Shown here: positions 1 to 64,000 of the stretch, piece by piece
Numbering within the stretch: position 1 is the first letter of the stretch
Layout: every line of letters starts with the position of its first letter
Assembly (NCBI GenBank): GCA_963691815.1
Contig: OY829655.1
Span: 14,927,265 to 14,991,264 of the forward strand
Length of the DNA: 64,000 bases
Direction of reading: 5' to 3'
DNA from: Echiichthys vipera
Lineage: Eukaryota > Chordata > Actinopteri > Perciformes > Trachinidae
Program-made: the position numbers and the translations under genes
Notes under the pieces: model-generated
Told to the model about the DNA's origin: nothing
The model's input: the letters and a program-made list of their open reading frames with translations, nothing else
The model's database searches: none

Positions 1-3000
1 ACATGTTCTAACTCCCAAAAAATCCTGTAATTTCATGTAATATTGAAATATTCACTTTCTGGAAAATAGTTAACATTTTAAGTCCTGATGAAGCCAAAAA
101 AGTTAATGCACTAATCCTCCATATAAGCGAATATCAGTCATTTAAATGATCAGTCCAAGGAATGCAAGCTATCTTCCATGCTGTCTCACATTAAATCACT
201 CTGACGGCTGTAACATGATACTGCTACACCATTCAACCAATATTGCTCCAAATGGATGAAGAGCTGAATATAATATTAAAGTAAACAATGACTGAGCTAA
301 GTACATATGGAAATAAACTACTCAAGGAAATACAGTATAGGTCCTTTAAACACAGGGTGTAAAGTGACAAGGGTGGATTAATAACACTGGTTAGGAAAAG
401 ACAGAGAAAAGGGGAGAAAATATCGAATGGTCATTAGTATTGCAACATCATCTTAAGAGTGTATAAAATCTTTTTTTTTAAAAATCTCAAGAGTTAGATA
501 ATACTGAAAGAAGTGTGGAGGATAGTAGATGTATAATACACTCCGTAAAAACAAAAAATATATATTTTCACTCCTACAAAGAGAGAGAGAGCAGAGGTTG
601 AAACACAAAATCCACCAAGTTGTGCTGAAAACACAATCACATAATCACAGGGGAGAATTATGGGGTGGGTGTGACAAGAGACCCTGCAAGCGTTTTTAAA
701 ATCGGAGTTCACGTTCAAATTACATTTACAGAATTTATATATATATATACCTACCGTATATATATTTTTATACATACAGAAAAGATATCCCCTGAAAACA
801 AAATCAGATACAGTAGATCACTTAAATTGCAATAATGCAAGGAGAAATAAAAACAAACAAAAGAAAGTATCTTAAGCTGGAAAAAGAAGCATCATTGCCT
901 TATTTACAGATGCACTTGGCCACCTTTTACCTACCTAAAAAAATACTATCCATTTTTTTAATTTATTTTTTTAATTTTTTCTAACAATGGTAAAACTGCA
1001 GTGACCCATTATCAGAGTGTCTTTGTCATTTGGTTAAAAGACAATCATAAATTTAATTTTACAGTTTTACCATCAAGTCAATACAATGTAAACTGTGCTT
1101 ACTCAACCGCTACCACCCATCTACCCCAGTTATCATATGGTAGAATATACGCATATGAATCAGTGTAAAGTCAAGAGTATGACAGCCATTAACAGTTTAT
1201 TTCTATTACAATGAATGTTTGTCAGCTGCTTTATGATTTCCCTTTAAACGCACAGTCATTTGTGTGCTAATCAGTTTTTAACCTGTTAATCACAATGGGT
1301 TAAGGTGGAAGTAACTTGAGCCAATCAGGAATAATCAGTTACAGGACACAACACAGTCTATGCTGCAGTGACGGAGCGGGTTCGTATTTGCCGCCCGTTG
1401 AATTTGTCTTACAATGTTCCAGAAAGTTCCAGAATTTCGTTGTCCCTCCAGTTAGATATTTTTGTTGCCGTCTTTATGTAAATCACCCTTCTTTCATTCT
1501 CTGAGTTCTGTTTTCCTCCAGAACTGACAGGCCCCGTGGTAGAAATGCCATCAACATGCCCACTTGTTCACTGTGAATACTCCGCACAATGAGCTTCGCT
1601 ACTCACATGGCCTCATTTGGACATTTAAAGATCTATGTACTAGGGAACTGGGAGGGTGAAGTCCATTTGAAGTCTGATCCAACTAATTGGGACATTCTCA
1701 CATACAGCTCCTCCGGGTCATGTCTAGATCATCTCAGGTTTGCAGTGCATGTGTCAAATTTGCACCATTACCCTGGTCTAACCAGACAAACCTCTCCGCA
1801 TTAACCATGGATATTTAAATATCATACATAGTCTGAGGGCAACTGCTTGGTGAGAAACTTGCAAAAACTTAATGAGTTGACGAGGAGCACCTGACCACAT
1901 AACTTTTGGTCTTTGTTAATCTAGTGTCATTTGGCAACAATATGCAGAATCAGCCTGGACTTCTGTTACTCTGAAGGGCAAACATACAGCCCCTTTATTG
2001 GGACATAGCTTTTAATTGCTTCAAAGTTGTGTAGAGAACATGACAGACATAAGATGATGAAGCGATCTAGCGGCATATAAAAAAACAACGACTTTCTGTT
2101 GCCACAATGACACCCTGAAGAGCAAAAATTTGAGTAAAAACATAATATACAATATTTATAACATTAGTTTAAAATACATTAAACCCCAAAAGTAGATGCA
2201 CAAAATAAATATGACAGTTAATATAAGGCCGGTTTACTGGCTGAGCAGTCAGTATTGAGAGTATGTTATTGTGCTCCTTTAGAGGCTTACCTTGACACAG
2301 AACTCCTTTTAACATGAAACTATGACTCATGTTTACATTTGACCACTGTCTCTTCTCTTTACCTTAGGTTTAGTCTTTGTTCCTATTCATTCCAGACATA
2401 GCTGCTTTTCTGCTTTCACTGATTTGGCTGCAGAACAGTGTTTGCTACATACAATTCAACAGTCACCTCAGAGGAGAAAGACAGAATGGCAATCTACTCT
2501 GGTCTCCTCTGTCAGTTACAGTGCACTCGCACCTTCTCCCCTGTTAGCTTTTGTAACATTGATGCATTGGTCAGGTAACATTTCTGGAATGCTAATACCT
2601 AAATTTTAGCCCTACTGCAGGATTACAACCTATTGCCTGTCGTTCACGGTTTCTCAGCTGGTGCACTGGGTGAGATGTTGGGTAACATGATTTCCCCACA
2701 GAACAACAGGGGAAAGTGGATGAATTAGCATTCAAAAAGCTAAAAGCCCCTTGTGGTGCTTGGAGGCTGAGAGCACCAGCAGGTTTTCTCCTCCAGAAGA
2801 TTGCCTTTATTTTTCCATAGAGATCCATTACCAAGCCTCTGGGTGACTCTCCACTGCTGTCATTGCACTTAAACACACAGCGATACAGTAGTCTACAAGC
2901 ACTACAACTAATACCTTATGGGTGACGGCAAAAATACAACTCTAAAAACAAAGAGGATGCTTGCACACATTTACAAAGATAGTACACATGTGTGATAGAA

Positions 3001-6000
3001 TAGATCCAACACGGCTAAATCAGGTCAGCAACAGTGTCAATGATACAGAACAAAGTGCCAACTTCAAGACTGACCATTGAAACCCTCCCCACCTATAAAA
3101 TTCACATTTCTGTTGATTTGCACATTTCAGCAATGAGTCTTTTGTGGTATCATGGCACTTATCCGTCTTCCATTAAACTTTTCAACAGGGGTGACATCCC
3201 TTTTTAATGTGGTAACTTGTGCCTCAGCTGTAGCTTAACTGGATGATTATTATTCCCCATAAAACCTGAGAGAGGTGGAGAAAAACTCTGTGCCATGGCA
3301 ACATCTGTGTTTTGGACAGTAAATCGTCAACACTGGTTGTATGAATCTTCCCTCTGCCTGGTATTTCAATGTAGAGGCACAAGGTTGTGTATTGCTATGT
3401 CAGCAGTGAGACATACACAGGAATTAGTCGATCTCCAAATTCATGACATTACCACCTATTACTCGGTGTGCGATATGGATAATATATTAAATCAGGGTAT
3501 GCGTCGAATAATATTACTAGAAATAATAACATGCATTGTCAGGTATCATGATTTAGTTGATTTTCTGGAAATTCAATTAATAAATTGTTCATAGATTGAA
3601 ATGTCTGTGTTTGGCTAAAGGGGCACTCCACCAATTTTACACATGAAGATCAGTTTACCCAGTAAAAGCTAATACCACTTATCCTGTGGATAAAACAGCT
3701 GTGTAATGTGCTCTGTAGCTCTGGAGGGAGCTTTCCAAAGTCAAAGAATATAACTCATATGATTACTAAAGAGTTTCCCTTACGTTGCAACGTCGGCTAT
3801 TGCTATTTAGAAGCCGGCGAGTGTGTGGTCAGCTACTGCAAAGTGATAGATAAACACATTTAATTTCCTATAATATCATCATAATAAAAGTTATGTTGTT
3901 ATTTAAAAGTTTTTGTTGTGAAACAGCAAAATCAGGAAATATTAACACGACTTTAATACAGCTGAACATGAACATAAACGTAAACTAAAACAGATATCTG
4001 CAAATACAAACAGGAGAGAAGTTAAGCTTCAAATCACAAAGATTCAGTTAGAAGCTAAGCGCTGACAGCTGAACACACAGAGTCAAGTCTCTCAACAAGG
4101 CTTTCTTTGAGGGGGAGAAGGGGGCCCTACTCCAGAGAAGGTCAATCTCAGGTGCGGCTCAGCGCAGTAAAACTGGTAATGGGAAAACAAATCAACGTGG
4201 GATGGTGTCGGTCAGGATATCTTAGCCTTTGCTCCTTCAAAAAAAGATGTGTCTTCTAATCTGTCTCTTGGGAGTCACCTAACTTTATGGAAGTGCAATG
4301 CTGAATCCCTGGAGTACCCCTTTAATCCAGTGAATTAAACATCTAAACAATCAAGGTATCTCATCACATTGATGCAAAAATCTTATCAATCAAATATTGT
4401 CAGCAGTGACTGCAATACTCAAGAAAAATAAAATATATCAAAGGTGTAGCTACCTGGGTATAAATGGTAGAATTGACAAATTAATTTCCCCTGATGTTGT
4501 ACATCGTATATCGCCCAACAACTATTACTATCATGATATTCTTTAGTGGGGATGCTCCTTTGTTAGTAATATATTCACTGCACTCATAGTTGCAACATGA
4601 TGAGAAACAATGAATGGATTGCCACTCAGTGGGAATAACAGCAAAGTAATTTGGCTGTGTCAGAGCATTAAGTGCTAATAAATTATCAACCTGGGCCTAG
4701 ATTAGGCTTCAAAGTCATTTGCCGACAGATGCTAGTGGTCTCCAAAAGAGTTTACTGTGGCATCTGGCAGTATTGTATGAGTACAGAAAGCTAGCAAACA
4801 GTGAATTTGATGATAACTTATAATGCCTCATCATTAAATCAATCAAATACCCATAGAAAAGAAAGTGTCCTGTTTACTTGTAGTGACCCATGGTACAAAT
4901 GTGGAGGCCTCCTTAGACAGTTTTGACAGTCTCTCCACCCTAACACCAATAGACAGTGCAAGGCCCGGTAGTCATGACTACATAGTCAAAGTTAATTTTC
5001 ATTAAATATGATGCAGAGATGTGCAAAAAAAACAACTTTTACCCTCATCATTTAGATGTACTTCCAGACATAGCTTGGTCCACAGAGCCTTTTTCCGGGA
5101 TTGCATCTGTCTGGTAATTACATGTAATTGGCTTATTTACAGCTCTGCAGAGTTAGCCTCTTTGCCACAACCAGAGTGTTCTTTCATGGCTGGGTGTCGG
5201 TCCTGTTTGCGTAAGACTAGGTGTAAGACAAGGTGACAAAGCAAACAGATCCCTGATGTCTAAAAATAATAATAAAATAATAATGATAATAATAATAATT
5301 AAAAAAAACGCTCTGATCTAAAATCGAATATTTTTTCCCCTCATGTTCGGTTTATATGCTCCATTCCCTGTTGAAAGATCTGTCCGTTCCCAGCACCAGT
5401 TCCATTGCAACAGTTGTCCTGGAGCAGTTACCATTGGTTATGTCAGTCACGATGCTGCTTACAATGATCTTATGATGGTAATATTGAAGTGGATGATTTG
5501 CTGGCTCTTTGGACCAGATTATTGTGGATGAAAGTGGCACAAGAGAGATAGAGACGTGGGAAGTTAACGGTCATCTTCTGAGCAGTCAAACTTTTATATC
5601 TCACCCTAGCCTTGCCAATAATTTGCTGAATGCTTTCCGCCAGGTACTGGGGGATATCAGAGCTTTCCATAAAACTGTGGTGACATTTACTTTTGTGTTG
5701 ACCCTTTCTCTGCACTGCAACACTGACTGCCATTACCGGCACACTCTGTCTCCCAGCACAAGGTCAATTGAGCTTCTCCTCCAGAATATATTTCAAGTGG
5801 CAGCAAGCTTATCTGTCAGTGAGTGTGTGTATTTTCTTATGAATTAATGTATGGATATTATTGGTATGTCAAGGCTGCTGGCATGTTAACATGTTTTAGC
5901 TATGATATGTGCCGTGTGTGATAAATGTTTGAATTCCATTACTGGTGCAGCAACATGTAAAAGTCAAAGATGCATGTTGGCAGGCATGCAAGCTGCATCT

Positions 6001-6630
6001 GGGTTCTTCAGCATGACTGGGGGTTTGCTGGTAAGTCATGACACAACTCCATGTGCATGTGTCAGTTGATAGATTGCACACAAGCAGAAGCAATGTGTGC
6101 ATACTGCAATGTGTACATCTATCTGGCTGGATAATGTGTTAAAAAAGACATGGTGAACTGTAATTGATGGGCATATGAAGAAAAGTATGAAAGGCCATGG
6201 CAATAATCCTCTCTTTGGGCTAAAATTAGTTTAATTCTCCTTTTTCTCTGAATAAACATCTCTTTTCTTGTGTTGTGTTGTTTTTGTGCCTTTCTGATAC
6301 TTAATAAGGCAGGATAGTGTGCTCGGAATAGAACCAATCTCAAAGAGTTGTGTCTACTTGCTTTCATGGCCAAGAATGGAGCCAAAAACATGGTTTGAAT
6401 GTCAAGTGTGCTGTCAGTGACTGTTACTGTAGTCCTGTCGAAGAAAAGGCAGAACCTTTAAGTGAAACTAAAATATTTGCAGTCATATATAACAGAGAGA
6501 CGTGTTCAGGGAGGGTACAAGGAGAACCCAGGTTGAGAAGTACTAAATGGCAATAAGAGGACTATTTAAAATCCATTTGTCTCAACCTCTATCCCTTTAT
6601 TCACCCCTCCATTGTGCTACAGGTTGGTCA
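1..6630 (-). other. erbb4 3'UTR and downstream sequence
   Basis: AT-rich sequence following the erbb4 stop codon on the minus strand. No coding sequence is supported; small open frames here are short and lack recognisable domains. A minus-strand AATAAA occurs at 6601-6596, about 30 nt after the stop, which is unusually close. Others occur farther on, for example near 1992 and 1195. The true poly(A) site cannot be chosen from sequence alone. Mammalian ERBB4 mRNAs have multi-kilobase 3'UTRs, so several kilobases here may be transcribed. The only mobile element I recognise is the MITE-like unit at 3616-4324. Confidence 0.6.
3616..4324. mobile_element. MITE-like element with short terminal inverted repeats
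   Basis: The left end reads TAAAGGGGCACTCC and the right end GGAGTACCCCTTTA, inverted copies differing by one base, about 709 bp apart. If the outer TA is the target duplication, this fits a Tc1/mariner-superfamily miniature element. No transposase is encoded between the ends. The family assignment is inference. Confidence 0.6.
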
Positions 6631-63685
<57,055 letters not shown>

Positions 63686-64000
63686 CTAAAAACACATCCA
63701 GTAACACAAAAGTCATTAATAGATGGGGACTGTAACCCAGATCCTACCACATTAAGCTCTACAATGAGATTAATTTCTTTCTCCCACACCCCCATAAAAA
63801 TGGGACCTAATTTTCAGGAAGTCATACTGTGAAATTAAGCATTCAAAATAACAATTAAGATGGAGTTACTCTCAATCAAAGTTTTACTTGAAAGTGAAAA
63901 TAATTTCTTAAAATAGTGCAATTTGAATGCAGGACGATTCACAGGTTTCAAAGCAATTACAACTTGATGCATTTTGCTTCAAAATACCAAACCTTTTTAA
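63686..64000 (-). other. erbb4 intron 17, partial
   Basis: 3' end of the intron upstream of exon 18, cut by the window edge. Only the acceptor ttttag is recognised. Confidence 0.85.

Overview
This window is vertebrate nuclear DNA, most likely from a ray-finned (teleost) fish. It has a spliced receptor tyrosine kinase gene with GT-AG introns, very long (CA)n/(TG)n microsatellites, a tRNA-derived SINE, Tc1-type and hAT DNA transposon relics, and a decayed non-LTR retrotransposon of the restriction-like-endonuclease type. There is no prokaryotic-style operon, CRISPR array or phage content.

The one protein-coding gene is the 3' half of an ERBB4 orthologue on the minus strand. Eleven coding exons can be placed with exact splice sites between 63685 and 6631. 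They total 2091 nt (696 codons plus stop) and stay in one open frame. The first exon here carries the end of the juxtamembrane segment and the ATP-binding loop; the next six complete the kinase domain (Gly-rich loop, VAIK lysine, HRDLAARN, DFG, all intact). The last four encode the signalling tail, ending in a PPPPY motif and a NTVV C-terminus typical of ERBB4. The extracellular and transmembrane exons lie beyond base 64000. Whether this is the erbb4a or erbb4b paralogue cannot be decided here.

Layout from low to high coordinate: 1-6630 downstream/3'UTR territory with one MITE-like element; 6631-9312 three tail exons with a long CA repeat; 9313-18111 an 8.8 kb intron filled by a SINE and the decayed retrotransposon, which is itself split by a further 1.6-1.7 kb insertion; 18112-24528 five closely spaced exons (tail start and C-lobe of the kinase); 24529-56128 a 31.6 kb intron holding SINE, Tc1, foldback and LINE fragments and most of the microsatellites; 56129-63685 three exons of the kinase N-lobe with MITE and hAT relics between them.

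Points worth attention: the PPAY-bearing CYT-1 exon cannot be found in the intron where it should lie, and the upstream PPxY motif in the preceding exon is also changed, so this locus appears to encode a CYT-2-like tail. The terminal exon carries a low-complexity His/Pro/Gly/Ser-rich expansion and lacks one NPEY site of the human protein. A 382-bp inverted-repeat insertion is flanked by a 14-bp target duplication. One Tc1 copy is built of two 3' halves in inverted orientation. No new biological system is evident.
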